Shown piece after piece: positions 47,638 to 55,355 of a stretch of DNA of 64,000 nt. The stretch spans positions 4,589,501 through 4,653,500 of the forward strand of contig NZ_CP108088.1 of NCBI RefSeq assembly GCF_036192275.1, in the 5' to 3' direction. Source of the stretch: Streptomyces sp. NBC_00250. GTDB lineage: Bacteria > Actinomycetota > Actinomycetes > Streptomycetales > Streptomycetaceae. The notes beneath the pieces are model-generated. The model made no database searches, was not told the DNA's origin, and was given only the letters and a program-made list of their open reading frames with translations. Made by a program: the position numbers and the translations under genes. Numbering within the stretch: the first letter of the stretch is position 1; each line of letters opens with the position of its first letter.

Positions 47638-49047
47638 GTGACTTCCCCCCAGCAGCCTCCCGAGCCGCACTCCCCCGACCAGGATCATGGCCCTCACGAG
47701 CATGCTCAGGCACACGGCTCGCACGGGCACGGTCAGGCACACGGATCCCACGGGCACAGCCACAACCACGGGCCCGCCACCCCGGTGTCCCGGCACCTGC
47801 GCAGGGTCATCGCCGCGATCCTGATCCCCTTCGCCACGGCGGTCGTGGTCGGGCTCGTGGTCCTGTGGCCCGGTGGCACGCCGGCGCACGAGCGCACCGG
47901 CGTGGGCTTCGACCGGCAGACCGAGCAGGGCAAGGTCGTCGCCGTCGAGCAGGTCGACTGCGCTTCCGTGAACGCGGGGCAGGTCCCGCCGACCGGTGAC
48001 ACCTCGACCCCGCAGGGGCGCGAGGCGGTCAACGCGCAGCAGGGGGAGTGCGAGAAGGCGACGATCGAGGTCACCAGCGGTCCGGAGAAGGGGCGTACGT
48101 TCACCGAGATCGTGCAGCCGGACGCACCGCGCCAACTGCACGAGGGACAGGGCGTGGTGGTGGCGTACGCGCCCGACGCCCCGCGCGATCTGCAGTACTC
48201 GGTCACCGATGTGAACCGGAAGCTCCCGATGGCGGTGCTCGCCGGGATCTTCGCCGTCGCGGTCGTGGTCGTCGGCCGGATGAAGGGCGTGATGGCACTC
48301 GTCGCGCTCGTCGTGAGCTTCCTGATCCTGACGTTCTTCATCCTGCCTGCGATCCTGGACGGGTCGAATCCGCTGGTCGTGGCGGTGGTCGGATCGAGCG
48401 CCATCATGCTGATCGCGCTGTACATGTGCCACGGTCTCTCGGCCCGCACCTCGGTCGCGGTGCTCGGGACGCTGATCTCCCTGCTGCTGATCGGTCTGCT
48501 CGGCTCGGTGTTCATCGGCTGGGCCTCGCTGAGCGGCAACACCGACGACAACACCGGGCTGATCCACGGCCTGTACCCGAACATCGACATGTCCGGCCTG
48601 CTCCTGGCCGGGGTGATCATCGGTTCGCTCGGTGTGCTCGACGACGTCACGGTCACCCAGACGTCGGCGGTCTGGGAGCTGCACCAGGCCGACCCGGGCA
48701 TGGGGCCGCGCGCGCTGTACCGGGCCGGGATCCGGATCGGCCGCGACCACATCGCCTCGGTCGTGAACACACTGGTGCTCGCCTACGCGGGTGCCGCCCT
48801 CCCGCTGCTGCTGCTCTTCTCCATCGCGCAGAGCAGCATGGGGACGGTGGCCAACAGCGAGCTGGTCGCCGTGGAGATCGTCCGGACGCTCGTCGGGTCG
48901 ATCGGTCTGGTCGCCTCCGTGCCGCTCACCACGGCGCTCGCGGCCCTGGTGGTCTCCGCCGACCGCACGGAGGCCGGGGGACTGCCGGCGACGGGTGGCC
49001 GGAAGCCCGCGGCCGCACGCGGCGGACGGCGCCGTCGCGCGAAGTGA
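47638..49047 (+). CDS. YibE/F-family membrane protein with His-rich N-terminus
   Basis: A 469-residue protein of the YibE/F family. The N-terminal 45 residues are strikingly His-rich (HGPHEHAQAHGSHGHGQAHG) and built from an 18-base DNA repeat; they could bind zinc, nickel or copper. One helix (about 55-75) is followed by an extracytoplasmic domain (about 80-195) and then about seven helices (about 200-440). The conserved loop GVLDDVTVTQTSAVWEL is present. The C-terminus is Arg-rich. The function of the family is unknown. The GTG at 47638 follows ATGAT by seven bases and has no ribosome site. It is divergent from thiC. Confidence 0.88.
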   Translation: MTSPQQPPEPHSPDQDHGPHEHAQAHGSHGHGQAHGSHGHSHNHGPATPVSRHLRRVIAAILIPFATAVVVGLVVLWPGGTPAHERTGVGFDRQTEQGKVVAVEQVDCASVNAGQVPPTGDTSTPQGREAVNAQQGECEKATIEVTSGPEKGRTFTEIVQPDAPRQLHEGQGVVVAYAPDAPRDLQYSVTDVNRKLPMAVLAGIFAVAVVVVGRMKGVMALVALVVSFLILTFFILPAILDGSNPLVVAVVGSSAIMLIALYMCHGLSARTSVAVLGTLISLLLIGLLGSVFIGWASLSGNTDDNTGLIHGLYPNIDMSGLLLAGVIIGSLGVLDDVTVTQTSAVWELHQADPGMGPRALYRAGIRIGRDHIASVVNTLVLAYAGAALPLLLLFSIAQSSMGTVANSELVAVEIVRTLVGSIGLVASVPLTTALAALVVSADRTEAGGLPATGGRKPAAARGGRRRRAK

Positions 49048-49056
49048 CGTCCCGGC

Positions 49057-49500
49057 TCAGGCCGCCGGTCCGGCGTTCTCCTCGGCCAGGATCTTGCCCA
49101 GTGCGGCTTCCAGGTTGTCCTCGAAGTCGCCGAGTGTCCGTTCCTGACCGAGCGGAACGAGCTTGTCCGTACGGTCGAGGAAGGCGACCAGCGGCGGTGC
49201 GCTGGCCCGGAACAGGGCGCGGTCGCCACCGACCTGGAGTCGGATGGACACGTCCGAGAGTCCCTCGGGCTCCGTCGGGGCGATGTGCACATCACCGTCC
49301 CCACTCGGCCGGTTGATCCCGTCGAGCAGCAGCTCTCTGCCGAACGCCCAGGTCACAGGCGCGTCTCCGGGGAGGTGGAAGGTCATCCGCACCGCGTAGG
49401 GATCCCGGGTCTCATATCGCAGTTCTACCGGGATCTTGAAGGAGAGCTCCTCGGAGACGAGGAAGCTCATCAGGACCTCGGCCTGAACGGACTCTCGCAT
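49057..49500 (-). CDS. ssgA: Sporulation regulator SsgA
   Basis: A 147-residue SsgA-like protein. The conserved core is complete: SFLVSEELSFKIPVELRYE, DPYAVRMTFHLPGDAPVTWA, FGRELLLDGINRPSGDGDV and LVAFLDRTDKLVPLGQE. SsgA promotes septum formation in aerial hyphae and stimulates branching, working with SsgB and FtsZ. ATG 49500 gives the usual MRESVQAEV start; the adjacent ATG 49503 is the alternative. ssgR lies 138 bases upstream on the same strand and is known to activate ssgA. A 22-base palindrome sits between them. Confidence 0.96.
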   Translation of the reverse strand: MRESVQAEVLMSFLVSEELSFKIPVELRYETRDPYAVRMTFHLPGDAPVTWAFGRELLLDGINRPSGDGDVHIAPTEPEGLSDVSIRLQVGGDRALFRASAPPLVAFLDRTDKLVPLGQERTLGDFEDNLEAALGKILAEENAGPAA

Positions 49501-49522
49501 CATGTACCCCGCAGTAGATGAA

Positions 49523-49544
49523 GCAGTTGTGTAAACACAGCTGC
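49523..49544. promoter_or_regulatory. Palindrome upstream of ssgA, possible SsgR site
   Basis: GCAGTTGTG-TAAA-CACAGCTGC has nine-base arms with one mismatch and ends 23 bases before the ssgA start. The position suits an activator or repressor next to the promoter. IclR-type regulators bind such inverted repeats. Confidence 0.6.
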
Positions 49545-49638
49545 TGAAAGCTGTGACCGAAACGGCCAGGAATGATCCCCCGTGGCCCTCTTGACGCAAT
49601 CGTGCTGTAAGCGCTAGCAGATCACAAGGAGTGATTTT

Positions 49639-50409
49639 TCAGATACTGATAGAGAACGCGAGGGAACTGAAGAGCCTCCCGATCTCCGTACGTAGCCGCT
49701 CGACTGCTGGGAGCAACCGTTCTTCCTGGTGAAGAGGGAGGGAAATGGCCATTGCGGCCGCCGCGGAACCCGCAGTGATGGGGATTGCGGCACAGACCGT
49801 GCCGAGCGCATATTCCTGACGCTCTACCAGGGGTTCCATTCGCCCCAAACCGCCCAAACGCTCCAAAAGCAGGCGCTGGTTACGCACCGTGTACGGAGTG
49901 ATGGCTTCCACCGGGTGGCGGTCAAGGTGGTCTTGACGAGATTTCAGATCGAGTTGACTCAGCAGACACTGCCCGATCGCGTGGGCGTGCGCGGTCTCGC
50001 GAAAGTCGGCCCATTCCTCCACTGCGGGGGCGGAAGGGGTGTCGGCGACAGCGACGAGCTCGATCTCCCCCTCGCGATAGAGGGCGAAGTAGACGGGCAC
50101 ACCGATCTCGTCCCGCCAACGGGCAAGGGAGTCTTCGATCTTGATGCGACGATTCTGCACATCTCCGCCGCCGGCCAGTCGGACCGCGGCGTCGCCCAGG
50201 ACGAACACACCCTTCTCGCGGACCAGATAGCCCTCGTGCGTCAGGGTGCGGAGCAGGTGGTACGTGGTGGGCAGCGGAAGGCCCGTCTCACGGGCGAGCT
50301 GTTTGGCCGGGGCGCCTTCCCCATGGGAGGACACGGCCTCCAGAAGTCTCAGCGCCCGCTGCACCGAGCCGATCAAGGTAGGCGCAGCCGTCTGCGTAGC
50401 CGTGGCCAA
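49639..50409 (-). CDS. ssgR: IclR-family regulator of ssgA
   Basis: A 256-residue IclR-type regulator. The winged helix-turn-helix (about 13-75; RALRLLEAVSSHGEGAPAKQ, ETGLPLPTTYHLLRTL) is followed by the IclR effector domain (about 85-250). SsgR is the pathway-specific activator of ssgA in S. coelicolor. The start is TTG at 50409 with GGGGG upstream; no ATG or GTG with a site is better placed. The spacing to ssgA (138 bases) leaves room for a separate ssgA promoter. Confidence 0.94.
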   Translation of the reverse strand: MATATQTAAPTLIGSVQRALRLLEAVSSHGEGAPAKQLARETGLPLPTTYHLLRTLTHEGYLVREKGVFVLGDAAVRLAGGGDVQNRRIKIEDSLARWRDEIGVPVYFALYREGEIELVAVADTPSAPAVEEWADFRETAHAHAIGQCLLSQLDLKSRQDHLDRHPVEAITPYTVRNQRLLLERLGGLGRMEPLVERQEYALGTVCAAIPITAGSAAAAMAISLPLHQEERLLPAVERLRTEIGRLFSSLAFSISI

Positions 50410-50431
50410 AGGTCACCCCCAGGCGTGACGA

Positions 50432-50448
50432 CGGATGCATTGCATCCG
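50432..50448. promoter_or_regulatory. 17-bp palindrome upstream of ssgR
   Basis: CGGATGCATTGCATCCG has eight-base perfect arms around a central T. It ends 22 bases before the ssgR start codon, a likely operator position for autoregulation or another regulator. Confidence 0.6.
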
Positions 50449-50646
50449 CCCGCGGGGGCCGCCCCCGCGCGCCCGCCGGGCCTGGGAAACCGCTGGTCAG
50501 TACGGAGGTCTACGCCTGAAGTCCCCAACGCGGCGGAGGGATTCCACTCTAGTGGCAGCCCCCGGGGCCACGCCCTGATTCGACCAGCGCGTTCCCCCGG
50601 GCGGGCTAATACCCTCCGTCGGCTCCATACCGATCGGTAGCTTGTG

Positions 50647-50865
50647 CTACCACTCCTCGCGCGACCGGTCGGAGGAGCTGAACTTCCGTACGACGTAGAT
50701 CAGTCCGGCGACGAGGGCCACGAAGAGCAGCACCTTGAAGAGCACTCCGACCACGAAGGCCAGGACGCTGGTGATCAGTCCGCCGAAGACGATCAGGGCA
50801 AGCGCGGGTATGGCCACCCACTTCACCCACCAGGGCATCCCCGCGAGAATCTCCTGTACGGCCAT
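50647..50865 (-). CDS. Small membrane protein, DUF5326 type
   Basis: A 72-residue protein with two hydrophobic helices (VAIPALALIVFGGLITSVLA and VGVLFKVLLFVALVAGLIYV) and a basic C-terminal tail. It belongs to a small Streptomyces family (DUF5326) with no known function. GGAGTGG lies just upstream of ATG 50865; an in-frame start 36 bases earlier is less likely. Surrounding genes give no hint. Confidence 0.82.
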   Translation of the reverse strand: MAVQEILAGMPWWVKWVAIPALALIVFGGLITSVLAFVVGVLFKVLLFVALVAGLIYVVRKFSSSDRSREEW

Positions 50866-50989
50866 GGTCCACTCCTCGCTCTCGAAGACTGTTCCGCGCA
50901 CTCCGCGCCGAACACCTCCAAGGCTAGGGGCCGGGAGAGGCCCACGGGGTCCCTGCGGCCCCCGCTCTCCCCTGATCCGACCCCTAGGG

Positions 50990-51182
50990 GGTTCGGGCCG
51001 CCCGACCCTCGCTCCCGGACCCCGGGTCTCGGGGTCGGACCCCGGGTCTCGGGGCCTGGGGCTGGAGGTCGGAGCCTGGGGCTGGAGGTCGGTGCCCTGG
51101 GCTCGGGGCCGGCCCCCGGCTCTCGCCGTCCGCCCCCGGCTCTCGCCGTCCGCCCCCAGGTCTCGCCGTCAGGCTCCCCGGC
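50990..51182. repeat. Nested short tandem repeats downstream of the cupin gene
   Basis: The 319-base gap between the small membrane protein and the cupin gene holds no gene. From 51010, GGACCCCGGGTCTCGGGG occurs twice, GCCTGGGGCTGGAGGTCGG twice, and then CGGCTCTCGCCGTCCGCCCC and variants three times at a period of about 20. The last set directly follows the cupin stop on the minus strand. Confidence 0.85.
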
Positions 51183-51184
51183 CC

Positions 51185-51502
51185 TCAGCTCTCCGGAGGG
51201 GAGAAGACCACCATCACCCGCAGGTCCTCGCTGATGTGGTGGAACTTGTGCTCCACCCCGGCCGGCACATAGACCACGCTGCCGCGCGCCACCTGGGTCG
51301 TCTCCGCCCCCACCGTGATCGCCGCCCGGCCGCTCACCACGAAGTACACCTCGTCCTGGCGGTGCGGCTGCTGCGGGTCGAGCTGCCCGGCGTCCAGCGC
51401 GTACAGGCCCACCGACATGTTCCGCTCCCGCAGGAACTGAAGGTACGCGCCCTCGTTCGCGGCACGCTCCGCCTCCAGTTCATCAAGTCGGAATGCCTTC
51501 AT
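51185..51502 (-). CDS. Cupin-domain protein
   Basis: A 105-residue single-cupin protein. Metal ligand candidates are His in PQQPHRQDEVYFVVSG (motif 1, HxxxxE type) and His in PAGVEHKFHH (motif 2). Small cupins act as dioxygenases, isomerases or sensors; substrate unknown. It is divergent from the holin-like gene, with 51 bases between. Confidence 0.88.
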   Translation of the reverse strand: MKAFRLDELEAERAANEGAYLQFLRERNMSVGLYALDAGQLDPQQPHRQDEVYFVVSGRAAITVGAETTQVARGSVVYVPAGVEHKFHHISEDLRVMVVFSPPES

Positions 51503-51553
51503 CGCCTGTCAGCCCCTGCCCTCGGCCCGATCATGTCTGCCACGATCAGACAC

Positions 51554-51931
51554 ATGATGAATTTCGTAGTCAAGACACTCGCCAACGCGGGCGCCCTGGG
51601 AGTCGCCATCTGGCTGCTCCAGGACATCACCCTGACCGGTGAGAGCACCGGCAAGAAGGCCCTGACCCTTATTCTCGTCGCCCTGGTCTTCGGGCTCGTG
51701 AACTTCTTGGTCAAGCCGATTGTCAAACTCCTTACGCTGCCGCTCTTCATTCTGACGCTCGGCCTGATCACCCTCGTGGTCAACGCCCTGATGCTGCTCC
51801 TGACCTCCTGGCTGGCGGAGCAGTTCAACCTCAGCTTCCACGTGGAAGGCTTCTGGACCGCCGTCCTGGGCGGTCTGATCATCTCCGTCGTCTCGTGGGC
51901 GCTGAACGTCGTGCTCCCCGACGGCGACTGA
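51554..51931 (+). CDS. Phage-holin-family membrane protein
   Basis: A 125-residue protein with four hydrophobic helices, of the family annotated as phage holin (PF04020-like). It is common in Streptomyces core genomes away from any phage, so a holin role is not implied. Typical segments are KTLANAGALGVAIWLLQDI, FGLVNFLVKPIVKLLTLP and LTLGLITLVVNALMLLL. The start is ATG 51554 or 51557, seven bases after CACGAT, without a ribosome site. The phosphatase gene follows within ten bases. Confidence 0.85.
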   Translation: MMNFVVKTLANAGALGVAIWLLQDITLTGESTGKKALTLILVALVFGLVNFLVKPIVKLLTLPLFILTLGLITLVVNALMLLLTSWLAEQFNLSFHVEGFWTAVLGGLIISVVSWALNVVLPDGD

Positions 51932-51940
51932 GTGCCGCCC

Positions 51941-52432
51941 ATGACCTACCGCATCTGTTTCGTCTGCACCGGCAACACCTGCCGCTCGCCGATGGCCGAG
52001 CACGTCTTCCGCAGACATGTGGAGGAGGCCGGCCTCGGCGAGCTCGTGGTGGTCGAGAGCGCCGGCACCGGAGTCTGGCGCGAGGGCGAGGCCGCCAACC
52101 CGCGCACCGTCTCCGTACTCGAGGAGCACGGCTACACCTCGGCGCACACCGCCCGTCAGTTCCGGGCCTCCTGGTTCCCGGCCATCGACCTGGTGATCGC
52201 GCTGGACGAAGGGCACCTGCGGGAGCTCCACCGGCTCGCCCGCACGCCCGAGGAGGCGGCGCGGACACGACTGCTGCGCTCCTACGACCCGGCCGCCGGG
52301 AACGCGCTCGACGTCCCCGACCCGTACTCCGGGGGCCGTGCCGACTACGAGGAGTGCCTTGAGATGGTGGAGGCCGCGAGCGGAGCCCTGCTCGCGGCCG
52401 TACGCCTGGAACTGGAGGACCGGACACTGTGA
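51941..52432 (+). CDS. Low-molecular-weight protein tyrosine phosphatase
   Basis: A 163-residue LMW-PTP. The P-loop CTGNTCRS (Cys nucleophile and Arg) is at the N-terminus (about 8-15) and the general-acid Asp is in VPDPYSGG (about 127). GTG 51932 is an alternative start overlapping the previous stop. The gene probably belongs to a small operon with the holin-like gene upstream and the PLP enzyme downstream, whose GTG overlaps its TGA. Confidence 0.93.
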   Translation: MTYRICFVCTGNTCRSPMAEHVFRRHVEEAGLGELVVVESAGTGVWREGEAANPRTVSVLEEHGYTSAHTARQFRASWFPAIDLVIALDEGHLRELHRLARTPEEAARTRLLRSYDPAAGNALDVPDPYSGGRADYEECLEMVEAASGALLAAVRLELEDRTL

Positions 52433-53562
52433 CGGACATGGAGATCGGCGACGGAACGCGCGCGGTACGAGCCGGGCTGCCCGAGCCCGTGAAGTACGAG
52501 CCGACCCTGCCGGGGCCGGTTTTCGCCGCGCACTTCCATCTGCCGGGCGAGCCGACGGGCGGGTACGCGTACGGCCGCGACGAGAACCCGACCTGGACCC
52601 ATCTGGAGCGGGCGATCGGCGAGCTGGAAGCGCCGGGGGAGCAGGGCGTCGAGACGCTGGTGTTCGCCTCGGGCATGGCCGCGATCTCCGCCGTCCTCTT
52701 CTCCCAGCTGAAGGCGGGCGACGCGGTGGTGGTGCCCACCGACGGCTACCAGGCCCTGCCGTTGCTGCACGAGCAGCTGAGGGCGTACGGCATCGAGGTC
52801 CGCACCGCGCCCACCGGCGGCGACGGCCAGCTCGCCGTCCTCGAAGGGGCCCGGCTGCTGTGGATCGAGACCCCGTCCAACCCCGGGCTCGACGTCTGCG
52901 ACATCCGGCGTCTGGTGCACGAGGCGCATGCCGTGGGGGCGCTCGTGGCCGTCGACAACACCCTCGCCACCCCGCTCGGCCAGCGGCCGCTCGAACTGGG
53001 CGCCGACTTCTCCGTCGCCAGCGACACCAAGGGCATGACCGGACACGGCGACATCCTGCTCGGCCATGTCAGCTGCCGCGATCCCGAGCGGGCGGCGGAA
53101 GTACGGCGCTGGCGCAAGGTCGTCGGCGCCATCCCCGGCCCCATGGAGGCCTGGCTCGCCCACCGTTCGCTCGCCACGCTCCAGCTGCGGATCGACCGCC
53201 AGTGCTCCACCGCGCTCGCACTCGCGCAGACGCTCGCCGGGCGCGCCGACGTGACCGGGCTGCGCTACCCGGGGCTGCCCGACGATCCCTCGCACACGGT
53301 GGCCGCCCGGCAGATGCGGCGCTTCGGGCCCGTGATCTCCTTCGAGCTGGCGGACCGGAAGCGGGCCGAGCGGTTCCTCGACGAGCTGCGGCTCGTGGAC
53401 GACGCCACCAGCTTCGGCGGCGTGCGCTCCACGGCGGAGCGGCGCGGGCGCTGGGGCGGGGACGCGGTCGCGGAGGGCTTCATCCGGTTCTCGGTCGGCG
53501 CCGAGGATCCGGAGGACCTGATCGCCGATGTGCTGCGAGCCCTCGACGAGGCCGGGGCGTAA
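52429..53562 (+). CDS. Cystathionine gamma-synthase/lyase family PLP enzyme
   Basis: A 377-residue trans-sulfuration enzyme. The PLP Lys lies in ASDTKGMTGHGD, and other family segments are FASGMAAISAVL, WIETPSNPGLDV and DNTLATPL. The C-terminal part ends with the usual RFSVGAEDPEDLIADVLRAL. Which of synthase, lyase or a related activity applies cannot be read. The GTG start overlaps the phosphatase stop by GTGA. Confidence 0.9.
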   Translation: MTDMEIGDGTRAVRAGLPEPVKYEPTLPGPVFAAHFHLPGEPTGGYAYGRDENPTWTHLERAIGELEAPGEQGVETLVFASGMAAISAVLFSQLKAGDAVVVPTDGYQALPLLHEQLRAYGIEVRTAPTGGDGQLAVLEGARLLWIETPSNPGLDVCDIRRLVHEAHAVGALVAVDNTLATPLGQRPLELGADFSVASDTKGMTGHGDILLGHVSCRDPERAAEVRRWRKVVGAIPGPMEAWLAHRSLATLQLRIDRQCSTALALAQTLAGRADVTGLRYPGLPDDPSHTVAARQMRRFGPVISFELADRKRAERFLDELRLVDDATSFGGVRSTAERRGRWGGDAVAEGFIRFSVGAEDPEDLIADVLRALDEAGA

Positions 53563-53576
53563 GCGCGTCCGGGACG

Positions 53577-53690
53577 CGGCCGGCGTCGGTCCCGGGAATC
53601 GGCCTCACGGCGGCCGTCGGTCCCGGGACATGGGCCTCACGGTCCCGGGCGCACGACCTTCACGGTCCCGGGCGCACGGAACGAGGCGCT
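53577..53690. repeat. Decayed tandem repeat after the PLP enzyme
   Basis: CGTCGGTCCCGGGA occurs at about 53584 and 53614, each followed by a CCTCACGG ending. Then ACGGTCCCGGGCGCACG occurs twice at about 53638 and 53661. Periods are about 30 and 23. The array starts about 15 bases after the stop in a 325-base gap that has no gene. Confidence 0.75.
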
Positions 53691-53799
53691 CCGAGCCTCC
53701 CCCCTCGTGGCTCGGAACGCCTCGGTTCCACGCGCGGAGACCGCCTGAACAAGGCTAGTTGACTGTGCGTCAGTGTCCAATCACGGTAGCGACAGAGAC

Positions 53800-53817
53800 C
53801 TATCGACTTATTTATAG
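53800..53817. promoter_or_regulatory. LysR-type operator upstream of its regulator
   Basis: CTATCGACTTATTTATAG has CTAT/ATAG arms 10 bases apart, close to the T-N11-A pattern of LysR regulators, and lies 71-88 bases before the LysR gene. A -35-like TTGACT is at 53759. Confidence 0.5.
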
Positions 53818-53887
53818 TTGGACGGTCCTGAGGCGCCGTCAGCCGACCGCCTGAGTCGAACGGCCGCACGGCCGGGAGGGGGCGGAC

Positions 53888-54784
53888 ATGGATCTGGCTC
53901 TGCTGCGCACGTTCGTCACGGTGCACCGGGCCGGCTCCTTCACCCGCGCCGCCGCGCTCCTCGGGCTCTCCCAGCCGGCCGTCACCAGCCAGATCCGGAC
54001 GCTCGAACGACAGCTCGGACGTCCCCTCTTCCTCAGACAGGCCCGCGGGGTCACACCGACGACCATCGGCGACGAACTCGCGCACCGCGCCGCTCCCCAT
54101 CTGGACGCCCTCGTGGAGATCGCCGAGACCGGCCTCGACGAGGAGAGCGGCGTCCGTACCCTCCATGTCGCCGGGCCCCCGGAGTTCACCGCGCTCCGCG
54201 TCCTGCCCGCCCTCACCCCGCTGGTCGGCCAGGGGCTCGCCGTACGGGCGTCGTTCCTCGGCAACACCGAGGAGATCCTCGACGGGCTCGCCGCGGGCCA
54301 CCACGATCTGGCCGTCGCCACCGCCCGGCCCCGGGGCGGCCTTCTTGTCTCCACCCCGCTCTGCGACGAGGAGTACGTCCTGGTCGCGGCGCCGCGCTGG
54401 GCGGCCCGGCTCGCCCCCGACGTACTCCTGCGCAAGGGCGCGGTGGTCCTGGAGCAGCTCCCGGTGGTCGAAGTGCACGAGTCGCTGCCGTTCGTCGCCC
54501 GCTACTGGGCGAGCGTCTTCGAGACCAAGCCGGCGGTCGCCGCCACCGTCATCGCCCCCGATCTGCGCGCCGTGCGGGAATCGGCCGCCTCCGGCGCGGG
54601 GCTCGCCGTGCTTCCCCGCTATCTGTGCGAGGAGGCCCTGGAGCAGGGCAGGCTCGTGGCGCTGCTCGATCCCCCGGTCCCTCCGCTGCGGACCTACTTC
54701 CTGGTCGTGCGCACGGGGACGCTCGCGCTCGCGCCCATCGCCCGGGCTCACGAGGAACTGCTGCGGGCCGCGGGGGGCTGGTGA
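53888..54784 (+). CDS. LysR-family transcription regulator
   Basis: A 298-residue LysR regulator. The helix-turn-helix is at the N-terminus (LRTFVTVHRAGSFTRAAALL, LSQPAVTSQIRTLERQLG) and the periplasmic-binding-like effector domain follows (about 92-290). The target is unknown: the usual divergent gene is absent, as both neighbours run in the same direction. It could control itself and the Nudix gene downstream. Confidence 0.92.
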   Translation: MDLALLRTFVTVHRAGSFTRAAALLGLSQPAVTSQIRTLERQLGRPLFLRQARGVTPTTIGDELAHRAAPHLDALVEIAETGLDEESGVRTLHVAGPPEFTALRVLPALTPLVGQGLAVRASFLGNTEEILDGLAAGHHDLAVATARPRGGLLVSTPLCDEEYVLVAAPRWAARLAPDVLLRKGAVVLEQLPVVEVHESLPFVARYWASVFETKPAVAATVIAPDLRAVRESAASGAGLAVLPRYLCEEALEQGRLVALLDPPVPPLRTYFLVVRTGTLALAPIARAHEELLRAAGGW

Positions 54785-54860
54785 GTCTCCACGGAGCACT
54801 GATGAGTTTCCGCCGGGGACAGCGAGTTTCAGGACACCTCGGACGGGCCATTTTCTTCCC

Positions 54861-55355
54861 ATGAACGAACGGCCCATGAACGAACGGCCCGTGATCAAGC
54901 GCACCGCACGCGCCATCCTGCTCGACGGGGACGATCTCATCCTCATCAAGCGCACCAAGCCGGGGATGGATCCCTACTGGCTCACGCCCGGTGGCGGCGT
55001 GGAATCCACCGACACCACCGTCGTCGAGGCCCTGCACCGCGAGGTGCACGAGGAGCTCGGCGCCAAGATCACCGATGTGGTGCCCTGCTTCGTCGACACC
55101 GTCGAGCACATCGTCGACGGCGGGGTCTCCGGGGTGAAGGTCCAGCACTTCTTCGTCTGCCGCCTCGACTCCATGGACACCTCACTACGGCACGGCCCCG
55201 AGATGGACGAACCGGTCGGGGAGTACGAGATCGTCCGGGTGCCCTTCAGCCGGGTCGGCATCGCCGCCGTGCACCTCGTCCCGCTCTCCCTGCGCCACTA
55301 CCTCGACGGCAACATCGAGGGCGTCCGCGCGATGCACGCCCCCGACCTGGGCTGA
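54861..55355 (+). CDS. Nudix hydrolase
   Basis: A 164-residue Nudix hydrolase. The Nudix box is GGGVESTDTTVVEALHREVH then EELGAK, with the catalytic Glu residues in REVHEELG. The start region is a tandem duplication of ATGAACGAACGGCCC, giving MNERPMNERP, so either ATG (54861 or 54876) could be used. Substrate unknown. Its last 58 bases overlap the 3' end of the flavohaemoprotein gene on the other strand. Confidence 0.88.
   Translation: MNERPMNERPVIKRTARAILLDGDDLILIKRTKPGMDPYWLTPGGGVESTDTTVVEALHREVHEELGAKITDVVPCFVDTVEHIVDGGVSGVKVQHFFVCRLDSMDTSLRHGPEMDEPVGEYEIVRVPFSRVGIAAVHLVPLSLRHYLDGNIEGVRAMHAPDLG

Noticed and set aside
51554..51931. Holin-like gene as evidence of a prophage
   Set aside because: No other phage gene is near and the family is common in Streptomyces core chromosomes.
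54165..54860. Extension of the Nudix frame back into the LysR gene
   Set aside because: It overlaps the LysR coding region in another frame and is Arg/Pro/Ser-rich shadow sequence.
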